64,000 nucleotides of DNA from NCBI GenBank assembly GCA_020342235.1, contig CP073218.1, positions 806,001-870,000 of the forward strand, given 5' to 3'. The position numbers were made by a program, and so were the translations under genes. Below, piece by piece: positions 29,243 to 39,662 of the stretch. The notes under the pieces were generated by a model that ran no database searches, was not told the DNA's origin, and saw only the letters and a program-made list of their open reading frames with translations. Source of the stretch: Saccharomycopsis phalli (Eukaryota; Ascomycota; Saccharomycetes; Ascoideales; Saccharomycopsidaceae). Within the stretch, counting starts at the first letter, position 1. Each line of letters begins with the position of its first letter.

Positions 29243-30775
29243 GGTGTGTTGTGGTGTGTATTTTTCGAAAGATAAGGCGTGCATGGGTACGCATAGGAGG
29301 AAGAAAGGGGAACAGGAGAGAAGGGGTGGATTGAGAGAGGAGTGGGGTACGAGATAGAGAGGTGGACTGAGAGAGAGGTATGATACGGAAGGTGAGAGAC
29401 GTGGGATGCGAGAGGTAAAAGAGATGAGTGGAGAGTTGGAAAAGAGGTAAAAAGATAAAGATAAACCACAAGACACTGTATTACAACCACATTAAAGTTT
29501 TATGCTAAATACCCTCGCTTGACACTTGAAAAAGCAAAGTTGGCCAATTCATTGATGGTATAAAAGATGGGCTGATACGCAATTTTCAATGCAGTGTATA
29601 ATACCATGACATGCACGACGAAATCTTGCATTTATACACAACAGAAAATCAACTCAAGTTAATACAATTCTAGTTGGCCTCTGTCCTTCCGATGATGTCT
29701 TCATCTACAAATGGCATATTATGTGATTCTCCATAAATCCTCGTAATGCATATTTTTTCAATACCCAGCCACACACTCTGTGATTACACATTTGGATTAG
29801 GTGGTCAAAAAATGCACAACTGGTACATCCCTCAGTTGCCAGAGGCAACAATGTTTATTTACTTCTATGGCTATACTTGACAGAGGTATCGAATCATTTC
29901 TCCAACTGGCGATTAAACCAGAGTTTTCGTACACACCATCAGGAATTGACCAAGTGGTGATTAACCTGGCTTAAACGAAAAGTGCTGTTTTTACATTCTA
30001 CCTTGATTGAAATCCTCAGATTAATATCTCAGTTACTCAAACTATTTGGCAATGAAGAAAAAATGCAAATGACGTGGAAAAATTCCTTTTCCATTATATA
30101 TGATCTCCATCCAGAGTTACTGGCTCGAATTCTATTGCAAATTAATGAATACTAGACTTTTAGTGACATACAACACTTGAAATGTATATCGACTGTAAAT
30201 CAGTCCACAAACTTGTAGAGTTTACCAAAATGTGTTGGAACATGATTCCTCCATATGATGATATTCAGCGGTCAAAGTTGGTAAGGGTGACCAGGCTTCT
30301 CACACAACCAATACAAAAAGAATTATTAATATTATGTTCCTGATTGCTATTGTTACATCTTAACACTCTTATAGACTGTCTATTTCACCAACCCATATCG
30401 TATATGTTATATTGCAGTTTCATTTATAATAGTCGAAGCTTGTAATCTCACTAGAAGCTTTTAGTACACATTTGGAAAACAAGGCATGGATGCAGAAATG
30501 TAGTTTACCACTGTTTAAACAGTCGGGATAATACCATCTCATTATATAGCCTCTGTATGTCATGCTAAAAGTATCTTAGCTTTACAAATGACTCCAATTG
30601 CTTCGAGTTTTTACCTGGATTTCCTCATTTAACCTGCAGTTTGTCAATTAAAGACCCCAGTTCAATCGTCACGTACGTTATACAAACACCAAACTCTATA
30701 ATAACACCTCCGTAATGTACATAAATTTATTAGTGCCAACCCTAACTAACATGCTATCGCTAAAATACCAGTAGT
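29243..30775. other. Intergenic region with a short LINE remnant
   Basis: 1.5 kb without a supported gene. The left 230 bp is purine-rich on the plus strand (the leader and promoter of the AVT gene). A 30-bp LINE-tail remnant is at 29851-29880. The rest is AT-rich unique sequence leading to the 3' end of PIN2. Confidence 0.55.
29851..29880 (-). mobile_element. Tiny LINE 3'-tail remnant (copy E)
   Basis: CAATGTTTATTTACTTCTAT followed by GGCTATACTT differs at about three positions from the 3'-tail segment of the LINE at 43313-43342. CAGAGG(C/T)A flanks both sides, which may be a short target duplication. If so, this is an extremely 5'-truncated insertion. Confidence 0.5.
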
Positions 30776-31960
30776 CTACTTTCTATCAAAAACAGAGCTA
30801 GTATCTGTTGGATATGGTGCGCCATAGCCTCTCTCACTCTGGGGATTCAATGGATCATATGTCCCCATACTTGGATTCGTAGTAGGGTAAGGCGCGCCAG
30901 TTGATTCTTGCTCTCCATAGAGCTGGCTTCTCATTCCGTTTCTTGAATCTGGATATGGTGCTGAATCCTCCCCTGAGAAGTCACCCCCCAATACGCTATA
31001 CCCGCTTGTTGGGTTTGTGCTTAAATGAGTAGCGTCAGGGTTACTGTCAGTGGCTCTTAGATCATGCATAGGAATATCCGACGTCTGGTAACCAGGAGGT
31101 TGGACATTACCCTTGTAACTAGGCTGGGACAGGTATCCAGTACCCTTGTAACTAGATTCAGATCGGTAACCACTACCCTGGTAACCAGATGGAGCTTGGT
31201 AACTATTACTTTGGTAACTCGATGGAGTTTGGTAGCTAGATGGCGTTTGGTAACTAGTTTGCGCCTGGTAACCAGTATTCTGTGGTTTAAACTCAGTTTG
31301 TTGAGTTCCTTGCGAGTTGGCCTGGGCTGCATTCAACAGATTGACAATATCTTGGCGATCTCCCAACACGTCATCGCCATCATTCTTTGGGTTCAACGGC
31401 TTTTCATTGTATGGGTTTTTATAAATGTCATTATAGCCAAACTGTTGTGCAGCCGCGGCAGCCGCGCTCTGTGACGTACCGGGATACTGGTTGGCGGTAT
31501 GCTGCGCCGGCACCGCCACGTTTTTGTTGCTGTCACCTCGTGTAAATATCGAAAGATCCTGTGGCGTGGCCTTTGGCTCGAGTGGCGGTGGTGGCTGGTG
31601 CACCACTGGCTCATACTGACGAAGCGGTACGGTCTGCGGATACTCCTGCGTCCGTGCATGCCTGTCCCTCTCAAAATCTCTTGACGACCCGCCGCAGCAG
31701 TTGCACACGTTGCCACAGCAGCAGCACATGGCGGAAACGCACGTTGCGCCACAAAGACAACACCGCAAGATGCCACTGAAGATCCAAAACACCAAGAGCG
31801 CGGCTAAAACAATCAAGACAATCGCCACGATCTTGCAAGCCTTGTTGTCCATACAAGTGTCCCAAGATTTGAAGGATTCAGCGGTGCTGATAATGTCACG
31901 GGTAAAGAGCCTGGTTTCGGCCCCAGCCCGAACAGCGCAACCAAGTTTCTCAACAAACAT
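30776..31960 (-). CDS. PIN2: Pin2-like single-span membrane protein with Cys-rich juxtamembrane region
   Basis: 394 residues. Near the N-terminus is AESFKSWDTCMDNKACKI, followed at once by the span VAIVLIVLAALLVFWIFSG and a Cys cluster (RCCLCGATC, CCCCGNVCNCCGG). This block matches what I recall of yeast Pin2 (RSWDTCMDNK plus span). Pin2 is an exomer-dependent plasma-membrane protein with a prion-like Gln/Asn-rich cytosolic tail. Here the tail is Gln/Ser/Tyr/Pro-rich with degenerate short repeats around SYQTPSSYQ, encoded by GGTAACTAG-type units at about 31085-31300 on the plus strand. Several Cys by the membrane are likely palmitoylation sites (inferred). The tail repeats may be prone to length change. 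Confidence 0.78.
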   Translation of the reverse strand: MFVEKLGCAVRAGAETRLFTRDIISTAESFKSWDTCMDNKACKIVAIVLIVLAALLVFWIFSGILRCCLCGATCVSAMCCCCGNVCNCCGGSSRDFERDRHARTQEYPQTVPLRQYEPVVHQPPPPLEPKATPQDLSIFTRGDSNKNVAVPAQHTANQYPGTSQSAAAAAAQQFGYNDIYKNPYNEKPLNPKNDGDDVLGDRQDIVNLLNAAQANSQGTQQTEFKPQNTGYQAQTSYQTPSSYQTPSSYQSNSYQAPSGYQGSGYRSESSYKGTGYLSQPSYKGNVQPPGYQTSDIPMHDLRATDSNPDATHLSTNPTSGYSVLGGDFSGEDSAPYPDSRNGMRSQLYGEQESTGAPYPTTNPSMGTYDPLNPQSERGYGAPYPTDTSSVFDRK

Positions 31961-32074
31961 TTACAACGTATCAAGTCTCGGTATGTAGTTTTAAGTATTG
32001 GGTTATGAGCACCCGGTGCACATTACCCGGGGAAGGAGTGTAGAAACACCAACTGAAGTTGCAGTTGTAAAGCA

Positions 32075-33022
32075 ATGCGTCTGGGTAAAAAGGACAGGAC
32101 GTATTTGGCCATTAACGAGTTTGCAGATGCATTGCAGGCATTTCCAACAGAAATCGTAAGGCAGTTTACGCTCTTGAAGGAGATTGACGCAAAATGCTCC
32201 AAGACCCAGTGTATGTTGAATCAGGAAATCAGGGAGTATGTGAGGTTGTCGGATGACAACGGCAGCACTAGTGACAAGAAGAAAAAGTTGGCGAGCATCA
32301 AGGAGAATATCGCATACAATCTTCCGTGCTACGAGGAGAAAATGACAATCGCCAACTTGGCAGTCGAGCTAGTCGCAAAGCACATTGACCGAATCAACCA
32401 GGCGTTTGAATGTATAATCAGCACCGAGATACCCAAGATTGTCAAGTATGGTCCCAAGAACCATCCGGCAATCGTTTCCGACGGCAAGCTACCAGAGAAC
32501 AAATCAGTGCCTAGTCAGCGGAGCGAGAGCCGCAGGGAAGCGATTGCAGCACGCAAGGCGGCCCAGTACGACGAGCCGGTAAGCGGCAGCGAAGCGCCGC
32601 CTGCGCCCGGCGGGATCAGTGGGTATGGCGGGCCGGTGCCCCCAGGGAAGCCGAAGCCGCGGGCCACTGTGAGCAGCACAAGCAGCAGCGGGCGGACGCG
32701 GGAAAGCACGCCTGTTGCCGGGGTGAACAAGAAAAAGCGGCCGACGACCACGCTCCCTCCGCCGCAGCCGATTGACAAGCGACAGAAGGTGATGCCGAAA
32801 AAAACCAAGCCGAAGCAAGCAAAGGAGACGTCTGCAGAAGTGGAGGATGAGGAAAACACAAACGAGGTGTACTGCGTATGCCAACAAGTGTCGTTTGGGG
32901 AGATGATTGCATGTGATCGAGATGATTGCAAGATCCAGTGGTTTCACTTGCAGTGCGTGGGGTTGGACAAGCCGCCAACGGGCCGGTGGTACTGTGACGA
33001 CTGCAAAAAGGCGGTGGGGTGA
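32075..33022 (+). CDS. PHO23: ING-family PHD-finger subunit of the Rpd3L histone deacetylase
   Basis: 315 residues (Pho23 is 330). The N-terminal ING helical domain has [14 protein letters not shown]. The middle has [10 protein letters not shown] (matching SESRREAMAA in yeast Pho23) followed by Pro, Ser and Lys-rich linkers. The C-terminal PHD finger (about residues 263-312) runs [16 protein letters not shown] to WYCDDCKK with the C4HC3 zinc ligands, including WFHLQC. PHD fingers of ING proteins read H3K4me3. The SESRREA motif separates this from Yng1 and Yng2. The start at 32075 is the first ATG after a 114-bp divergent gap from PIN2. Confidence 0.88.
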   Translation: MRLGKKDRTYLAINEFADALQAFPTEIVRQFTLLKEIDAKCSKTQCMLNQEIREYVRLSDDNGSTSDKKKKLASIKENIAYNLPCYEEKMTIANLAVELVAKHIDRINQAFECIISTEIPKIVKYGPKNHPAIVSDGKLPENKSVPSQRSESRREAIAARKAAQYDEPVSGSEAPPAPGGISGYGGPVPPGKPKPRATVSSTSSSGRTRESTPVAGVNKKKRPTTTLPPPQPIDKRQKVMPKKTKPKQAKETSAEVEDEENTNEVYCVCQQVSFGEMIACDRDDCKIQWFHLQCVGLDKPPTGRWYCDDCKKAVG

Positions 33023-33295
33023 CGACAGGAATGGGGTGATTGGGCGGTTTCTGGAGCCTGGTTACGGTTTGCAATATAGGATGTATGGCGTACGTTGATA
33101 TAATTATAGTAGCTTGCTGGGTTAAACCCTATCTAAATGCGTATATATGCGTTGCGATGCGTTAGACTGATTTGTCTTTTTTTCTTTTAGAATTCTTGCG
33201 AATGCACTGTTCTTGACTTTGGAAAAAAAAAATACACAACAACTAGTGTATATGACCAGCAACTTTACTCACTGGTATCTCTATTAGAAAACCCC

Positions 33296-34079
33296 ATGTC
33301 AACAGTAAGTATCGGCGATGCACCGGCGTCCCGCCCAAGACCCGCGGCGATGCCCCCCCATCCATACCTGAAAATTGCTAACCGCTTAGAACGTGAAGGA
33401 ATACAAGCTTGTGGTGGTCGGCGGCGGTGGTGTCGGCAAGTCGGCACTCACAATCCAATTGATCCAGTCCCATTTTGTGGATGAGTACGACCCCACTATT
33501 GAAGACTCGTACCGCAAGCACTGCATCATCGACAACGAGCCGGCGTTGTTGGACGTCTTGGACACAGCAGGACAGGAGGAGTACAGTGCGATGCGGGAGC
33601 AGTATATGCGGACGGGCGAAGGGTTCTTGTTGGTGTATTCTGTGACGTCGCGCCTGTCGTTTGAGGAGTTGGCTGCGTTCTACCAGCAGATTCTCCGGGT
33701 GAAGGACAGCGACTTTGTGCCGGTGTTACTAGTGGGCAACAAGTGTGACTTGGAGGACGAGCGGCAGGTGAGCTACGACGAGGGCTTGGAGTTGTCGAAG
33801 CAGTTCAACTGTCCGTTTCTCGAGACGTCGGCCAAGCAGAAGATCAATGTGGAGAGCAGTTTCTACGGGTTGGTGCGGATCATCAAGCAGCAGTCGCAGG
33901 TGGCCGAGCGGGTCGCCCAGCATGGATTATTGGAAAGCGAGGCGCGCACGAGTCCGCAGTCTCACAGCGACATCAAGGCAGACGCCGGAGGAGCAGGCGG
34001 TCGGGCGGCTGCGCCCAAGCAGACCGCGGCTGCAACGGGCGACGCGGAGAATCTGTCCAAATGTTGTGTTATTGTCTAA
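33296..34079 (+). CDS. RAS1: Ras GTPase, one intron after the third codon
   Basis: Exon 1 is just 9 bp (33296-33304, Met-Ser-Thr). The 85-bp intron (33305-33389) has donor GTAAGT and ends GCTAACCGCTTAG. Exon 2 is 33390-34079, giving 232 residues. Motifs are GGGGVGKS (P-loop), [10 protein letters not shown] (effector), [20 protein letters not shown] (switch II), NKCD and ETSAK. The C-terminus SKCCVIV carries a CaaX box plus an adjacent Cys for palmitoylation. Ras drives adenylate cyclase and, in CUG-Ser yeasts, also morphogenesis. Residue 92 is a CTG codon (33654-33656) in TSR-x-SFEE, where the related fungal phrase has Ser or Asn. The variable region is short and Ala/Gly-rich. Confidence 0.94.
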
Positions 34080-36698
34080 TCGCTACTAGAGAAAATAATA
34101 ATTTTTAGTTTAATTTTACGTCGCGTAAGCCATCCTGATTGGTACTGCGCTAGCGCCTCCAAGCTAGTACATTGCCATTCTCGGCGTGTATATACGTTTA
34201 CAGTTTGCGGCCAACGTCATTGACCCAGTGGACTGGCTACGCTGGCAGGACAGTCTTTTGGACTGCATTGTTTTTGTTTGTTTGTGGTTTTTGTTTGGCT
34301 GCATTTTAGTTGGAGTGTGTTTCTTGTACATTGAAACCTTGTATACGCTCCTTTGTACACAAACAAGACCAGGCTGTATTGATATCTTGGTGGGAGATTA
34401 CAATCTCAATACCTCATGCCAGTACACAATTGTCCACTGCAGCATCTTAATACATTTTGTGTGCAATGCATGAGTCGCGAATTCCATCTCATTTCACAAC
34501 TTCCCACCAACGTTTGCTTCCATGCGACGTACACTTGTCTGGGACGCGCAGTCTAATCATCTGTAATGTGAACCTTGGCTGGTAGATCGCATCACCACGG
34601 TGGTATCGTTCGGCCGGGTAATATCTTGACGATGCGCATATACATTGCTCGTATTGTGCCAGATTCATCAGATGATTTCTGTACAAGATTAGTGTCGTCA
34701 ATCAGCATGTGCTCTAATACAAATTATCAGGTGGTCAATGTATTAGATGTTGGTGCGTGGGATTGAGCACTGTCTTGGATTGGAATATTGTCTAAATTAA
34801 TGCAATTGGGAACTGAATATTGTCTAAATCAATTGCATGATATTGTTTGCCAATGGAAATTGAATATTCACCTAAATCAATTACATGATAATGTGTTACT
34901 AACGGCGGATTAAACATTCGCCTAAATTAATTACATGATTATGTATTAACAACGGTGGAAATTATACATTTGTCTAATTCGATTGCATAATAATGTATTG
35001 ACAACGGTGAAAATTAAACATTTGTCAGAATCAATCGCATGATTATCTAAATTAATTACATGATTATGTATTGACAATAATGGATCAAACATTTGTCTAA
35101 ATCGATCGCATGATAATGTATTGACAACGGTGAAAAATGAACATGTGTCTAAATCAATCGCACGACTATGTATTACCAACAATGGATTAAACATTTGCCC
35201 AAATCAATCACACGATTACCTATTACCAACAATGGATTAAACATTTGCCCAAATCAATTGCATCATTTCGTATTCACAATGGAAATTATAATCTTAATTT
35301 ACTTCTAGTGAAACATTGTGCCAAAACTACGGTTTGTGCTTCAATCGACAGACACCAACTCTGAACAACCATTCCTATATTAATGACAAATGACGTCTAT
35401 GGAGTTGGTGTATGTGAACTCTTGCCAGCTCAAATTCACTTCAATCAATGTATTGTACAATTTCTGACCTCATTTGTTAGTTTAGCGGCTGGTGATTGTC
35501 ATTTGCAACATAAATAACCACCCAATTTCAAATTCCTTTGTACCAGTCTTTCGGCAGATTTTTTTAATCATATGATTTAATAAAAAATCAATATCATGGC
35601 ATGTGATGCTCAAACTGGATTGGATTATGATATATGATTTAATGCCACTTTTTGAATCAGAGGAATGTGCCTTTGTGTGTATATTCTTTGAGTGGTTATA
35701 CTTGAGTGGTTATACTTGGGTGGATTCCCCGGTAGATGACCGTCAGATTCATCCATGCCATTCATCTAGAGTAACCGAATCAAGGGGGTTCATGATGAGA
35801 ATTCCAGTCAGAGCTGAGTTTACCTACGCAAAGATATGTAGTATACTCGGTTCGCTTGGTTCCTGGTATATTACGTTATCAGATCCACGTATGATGTATA
35901 TGAGGATATACACAGAAATTTTAACTAGGTTGTGGTATTTTTAATCCTATTCTCGAGTCTGGGGTTTCTAGTACGTTTACCTGCGAGTATTTATTCTTGG
36001 AATTTTGGCAGGTGAAGGGGGCCAGTTAGAGGCACAAATAATTCCAATGGTTTACGTTGTAAGATGCTAGTCTGGTGAGAATGGTGTAATTATAATCACA
36101 GTTAGCATGGTCAATTAGTAATGATGTTTGATATTCTAGTGGGAAATGATATAATTGCGTCATGGAGAATTGGGGATGGAATGGAGATTTGACAAAGGTG
36201 TGGTTATATATTGTATGGTTAAGATATTTCCTGGGCTTCCATCTTTCCATTTGTCTGTTTTTCTATTTATCTATATTTCTGAATCTACTATCCTGCAAAA
36301 GACAACAGTGCCTGATAAACTTCTTTGAAGTATATTCAGACTTTTGAATATCCAAGCGATGTTTCAGCTATTTGCCAACTTGAATCGTACTATTGTAGTA
36401 TTTATATGATATTTATATGGCATTAATATTGTATTAGTATGGCATTACATCAGCTATATCAAAATCTACATTGGCAGGTACATAGAAGCAATGCGATTTA
36501 TCATCCATTTGACGATTCAAACACTACGGTCTTTTGTACCAACACTTTTATTCTAAAGATACAAATGATGTGTATAATAATACGTTGATTCATTGATACT
36601 TTAATTCGACATTCTTCAATTCGTACCTCAATTCGTACTTCATGCGTACTTCCTACTTCATTCGTCATACGTGATACAAATATAGACAGCCGACCCTC
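34080..36698. other. Largest gene-free region of the window (2.6 kb)
   Basis: No gene can be supported. The left part (to about 34780) is unique sequence. A minisatellite of about 51-bp units fills 34780-35290 (listed separately). From 35300 to 36698 the DNA is AT-rich, with a doubled GAGTGGTTATACTT(G) at 35690-35716 and runs of CAATTCGTAC near 36616-36640. The 113-codon open frame at 35603 has no family features. Confidence 0.55.
34780..35290. repeat. Minisatellite of about 51-bp units, roughly ten copies
   Basis: Head-to-tail imperfect copies with the internal words AAACATTTGTCTAAATCAAT, GCATGATAATGTATTGAC and AACGGTG(G/A)A. Copies near the right end (35160-35250) are most alike; those at the left edge are most decayed. 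One unit carries an internal partial duplication near 35040-35060. It is AT-rich throughout. Confidence 0.85.
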
Positions 36699-37091
36699 TC
36701 AATTGATAAAATGATACACTATAAAATGCAAAATCAAACTAGCAAAAATATAATCGCCAACAGCACGCTTTGCCGTGATGGAAGGAAAGTCTTTGCGGTT
36801 ACTGCTGACGTACTGAAGACGCAACGACACCGTCAACACAAATTGGCCGACTGCAGAGATAAAGCCCGAGAGAAATGCGTTAAACGGGAAATTGCCCACC
36901 AACAAGCAAAACACAAATTGTACCACGCCCAAGGCGACAAGAAACACCAAAAAGGTGTCAATGAGCATCAACTTTGGGGTCTGTTGTTTGCGGTAGGCCG
37001 CAAAGGTGGTGTGGACCGACCCGGTCAAGTCATTTATAAAATTGGAGTTTGCCAGAGGCTTTGTTGGCTTTTTCAGATCCTTCTTGACCAT
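36699..37091 (-). CDS. OST2: Oligosaccharyltransferase subunit Ost2 (DAD1 homologue)
   Basis: 130 residues from the ATG at 37091, exactly the length of yeast Ost2. Diagnostic phrases are PKLMLIDTFLVFLVALGVVQ, GNFPFNAFLSGFISAVGQFV and the C-terminus ASLILHFIVYHFIN. The protein is a small three-helix membrane subunit of the ER oligosaccharyltransferase, which transfers the lipid-linked glycan to Asn residues. The open frame continues upstream to 37148, but the 19 extra residues do not fit the family, so 37091 is chosen. It diverges from OCA1 with about 225 bp between starts. Confidence 0.95.
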   Translation of the reverse strand: MVKKDLKKPTKPLANSNFINDLTGSVHTTFAAYRKQQTPKLMLIDTFLVFLVALGVVQFVFCLLVGNFPFNAFLSGFISAVGQFVLTVSLRLQYVSSNRKDFPSITAKRAVGDYIFASLILHFIVYHFIN

Positions 37092-37315
37092 TTTGAAAGT
37101 GACATTTGGCGACTTTCCAATATATACCCTATGCGCACTACCACACACCCACTATATTACTAAGAGCACGACAAAGAGTGAATCATGTGATATACTATAC
37201 CTATGTGGATGATTGCTAAAAGCCTCATGTACACGCCCTGCAGAATTGCTACGCGCCCCCACAACTGCTACTCGCACCCAGATGATATTTCTACACAGGG
37301 CGATTTTCACCAGCC

Positions 37316-37921
37316 ATGGAGCAAGTGACGATCGACAGCATCAACCAACACGAAAAACAGGATATTGCCGCTGGCCCCGGGCAGATGACGATATCCCGGC
37401 CGCCGCGGCTGAAGGTCGTGCCTCCCATGAACTTCTGCCCCGTAGAACGGTATTTGTACCGGTCTGGCCAGCCGACCCCGATAAACCACAGCTTTCTCAA
37501 GCAGCTCAGTCTCCGAAACATCGTTTGGTTGGCGTCCGAGGACCCGACGGATGATTTCCTTGAGTTTGCCGACGACAATCGCATCAACGTGCACTTTATC
37601 GGCGGAGGCATGAACGCCGACGGCACCAACAATCCCTGGGACGGATTGAGCCAGAATATGATTGAACAGGCGTTGGAGATCATCACCAACAAGCAGAATT
37701 TCCCGATTCTCGTGTGCTGTGGCATGGGCAGACACAGAACCGGCACGGTGATTGGCTGCTTGAGGAAGTTGCAAGGCTGGAACTTGGCTAGTGTCGGTGA
37801 GGAGTATCGCCGGTTTGCGGGGAGCAAAGGCGGCCGGATCTTGGTGGAGTTGTTGATTGAGGCGTTTGATGTACGTAGCATAACGTTGGATCCGCACGTG
37901 GCCCCCGAGTGGTTGTATTAG
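37316..37921 (+). CDS. OCA1: Oca1 atypical dual-specificity phosphatase
   Basis: 201 residues of the Siw14/Oca family. [20 protein letters not shown] opens the domain. DNPWDG-like wording ([11 protein letters not shown]) and the active-site loop [15 protein letters not shown] follow, with the Cys-x5-Arg signature intact. [20 protein letters not shown] and [10 protein letters not shown] close it. These phrases match Oca1 closely. Oca1 acts in the Oca complex in oxidant-induced cell-cycle arrest, and members of this family hydrolyse inositol pyrophosphates. Unlike the OCA2-like gene near 3 kb, the catalytic Cys is kept, so only one of the two relatives here looks enzymatically competent. Confidence 0.9.
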   Translation: MEQVTIDSINQHEKQDIAAGPGQMTISRPPRLKVVPPMNFCPVERYLYRSGQPTPINHSFLKQLSLRNIVWLASEDPTDDFLEFADDNRINVHFIGGGMNADGTNNPWDGLSQNMIEQALEIITNKQNFPILVCCGMGRHRTGTVIGCLRKLQGWNLASVGEEYRRFAGSKGGRILVELLIEAFDVRSITLDPHVAPEWLY

Positions 37922-38552
37922 TGACGATGTGATGATAGATGTATGAAAGACTTGAGGATGACCTGTAGTGGAGTGTATTGGAGTGTATTGGGGTATATTG
38001 GGGTGTAGTGGAGTGTATTGGAGTGTAGTGGAATGTAGTGTAGTGTAGTGTAGTAGAGTGGATGTGATAGAATGAGTGTAGTAGAATGAGTGTAGTAGAG
38101 TGGATGTAGATGGTATGTAGGTATATATGAGTGTATGAAATTGGAAAGTTGTCTTGACTTGAGTTCTGCTTGGGCTCTTGACTTCTTCTTGACTTCTGTT
38201 TGACTTCTTCTGACTTCTTCTAACTTCTTCTGACTTCTCTCCTCATCCTGTCTCTTATCTTCACTCATCTTCACTCATCTTCACTCATCTTCACTCATCT
38301 TCACTCATCTTCTCTTCTTATCTCTTCTTATCTCCTATCTACCAGAAACTCGCACCATCAACTATACCACCTACATCTAATTCATCCTGTAACCGTTATA
38401 CAGCATTGTTGTCAACCACTAGAAATGTACACCATGTACAACATTGGCAAACTGTCTGCGTACTGAAATGAAATCACTACATAAAGTAATGGGTATAGTA
38501 GAACATGCCCTTGGTATTGCAATACATCCCACCTCAACCCTTACATCCCACC
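37922..38552. repeat. Intergenic region with GTAGTGGAGTGTATTG and TCTTCACTCA arrays
   Basis: Directly after the OCA1 stop, about 37966-38110, there is an array of GTAGTGGAGTGTATTG/GTAGTAGAATGAGT-type units (about 5-16 bp). At about 38145-38240 ACTTCT(T)CTTGACTTC-type words repeat, and at 38258-38310 there are at least five exact copies of the 10-mer TCTTCACTCA. No gene is supported. Confidence 0.75.
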
Positions 38553-39662
38553 TCAACCCATCTTCCAGCCCTTTGCAACCTCATCAAACATACGACTACC
38601 AAACTTGACAGAATTCTCCTCAACACACACCTGAAACTTCCCCTTGAAATATCCCACCTTCTCCACATCGCCCCACCGCAGAAAGAGAACTTCCAATGCC
38701 ACAAGAAGGTCCATGCACCACCTCACGTCCCTTGTTTGAAACCTTTCCTCGTAAATCTCCAACACATCGCATTCGCTCAAAGGAAGCAACTGCAAAAACT
38801 TTAGCACATGCCTCTCGTACTTTTCCAGGTATTCTTCCACCGTGACAAGCTTGCGGATCGACGGAAGAAAGATTCTCGAAGCCCTAGTGTAGAGTAGCAT
38901 TCCCCTGAGAAACTCGTCGAGATATTTATCTGGAGCGTCCAAATACATGGCAATATAGTTGTCCAACGACACCAAATACTCCGGGTGGTTGTGCAACAAG
39001 ATCGAAATCGCATACATCTGCTGGAGATCAGTGGTCTTGAACACCTGCTGGAATTGCTGCGGAACGTCCTTCTGGATAAGCAGCATCAGTGAGGCAAGCC
39101 GGAACCGTTTGCCAACGATTCTTCTCTTTTTTGTTGGCGGCTGGCCCGAGTAGAACTCCACCAACTGGGTCAAATGACGGTCGTTCATGCTATTGCTAAG
39201 CAATTCGCGCAAATAATCCAAACGCCACTTGTGTATTTTTTCTGGTGGTGTGTGGCAGATGATTTCGCAGATTTGAGGCCGCAAGTACACAATATTCACC
39301 AAATTGAGCAAGTACCCAGACATCTTTTGTACCCAGGCAAGATCGAGTTTGTCGAGGTTTCGCAGCACCCACGACATCAATTCGGCCTGTAATTTGCTAC
39401 TGATGGCGGTGTTTATTCCTAGCTGGTAGAATATTGCGGCGATTGTGGAATTGGGAATCGGGTCGGTGGGCACAAGGCATTGTTTGATGATGGAAGACTT
39501 GGCAGGAGAGTTGAGGGAGGACGATAGAATAATGTCAATAAACGCGTTTAATTCGTCGGTGGACAATCCCGATGTGCTGATTATCTGAGCGGCTTGCAAG
39601 ATGGATTCGGAGGCAATTTCTTTTGTCGGGTTGTCTTTGAGCTTTTCCAAAAGAGAGTTCAT
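38553..39662 (-). CDS. CTF3: Short CENP-I/Mis6/Ctf3-like kinetochore protein (tentative)
   Basis: 369 residues, all helical in character, with no membrane span. The block YLLNLVNIVYLRPQICEIIC, then HKWRLDYLRELL and LVEFYSGQPP, resembles the core of CENP-I (Mis6, Ctf3), where a conserved RPxLC phrase is followed by RxxxLxxL and LxxxY. CENP-I is part of the inner kinetochore. Family members are usually 650-750 residues, so this protein would be about half size. The open frame starts cleanly at 39662 and no upstream frame in the window adds the missing half. It may be a compact clade form, a gene with an unseen exon, or another helical protein; I treat the name as tentative. Confidence 0.5.
   Translation of the reverse strand: MNSLLEKLKDNPTKEIASESILQAAQIISTSGLSTDELNAFIDIILSSSLNSPAKSSIIKQCLVPTDPIPNSTIAAIFYQLGINTAISSKLQAELMSWVLRNLDKLDLAWVQKMSGYLLNLVNIVYLRPQICEIICHTPPEKIHKWRLDYLRELLSNSMNDRHLTQLVEFYSGQPPTKKRRIVGKRFRLASLMLLIQKDVPQQFQQVFKTTDLQQMYAISILLHNHPEYLVSLDNYIAMYLDAPDKYLDEFLRGMLLYTRASRIFLPSIRKLVTVEEYLEKYERHVLKFLQLLPLSECDVLEIYEERFQTRDVRWCMDLLVALEVLFLRWGDVEKVGYFKGKFQVCVEENSVKFGSRMFDEVAKGWKMG

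Noticed and set aside
30308-30340. ACAAAAAGAATTATTAATATTATGTTCC resembling the tail of LINE copy C (in two short blocks)
   Set aside because: The match is AT-rich and part of it (ATGTTCC) is target sequence rather than element in copy C, so chance similarity is likely.
35603-35944. 113-codon frame in the large gene-free region
   Set aside because: Composition is typical of translated AT-rich non-coding DNA; no motif or clear promoter.
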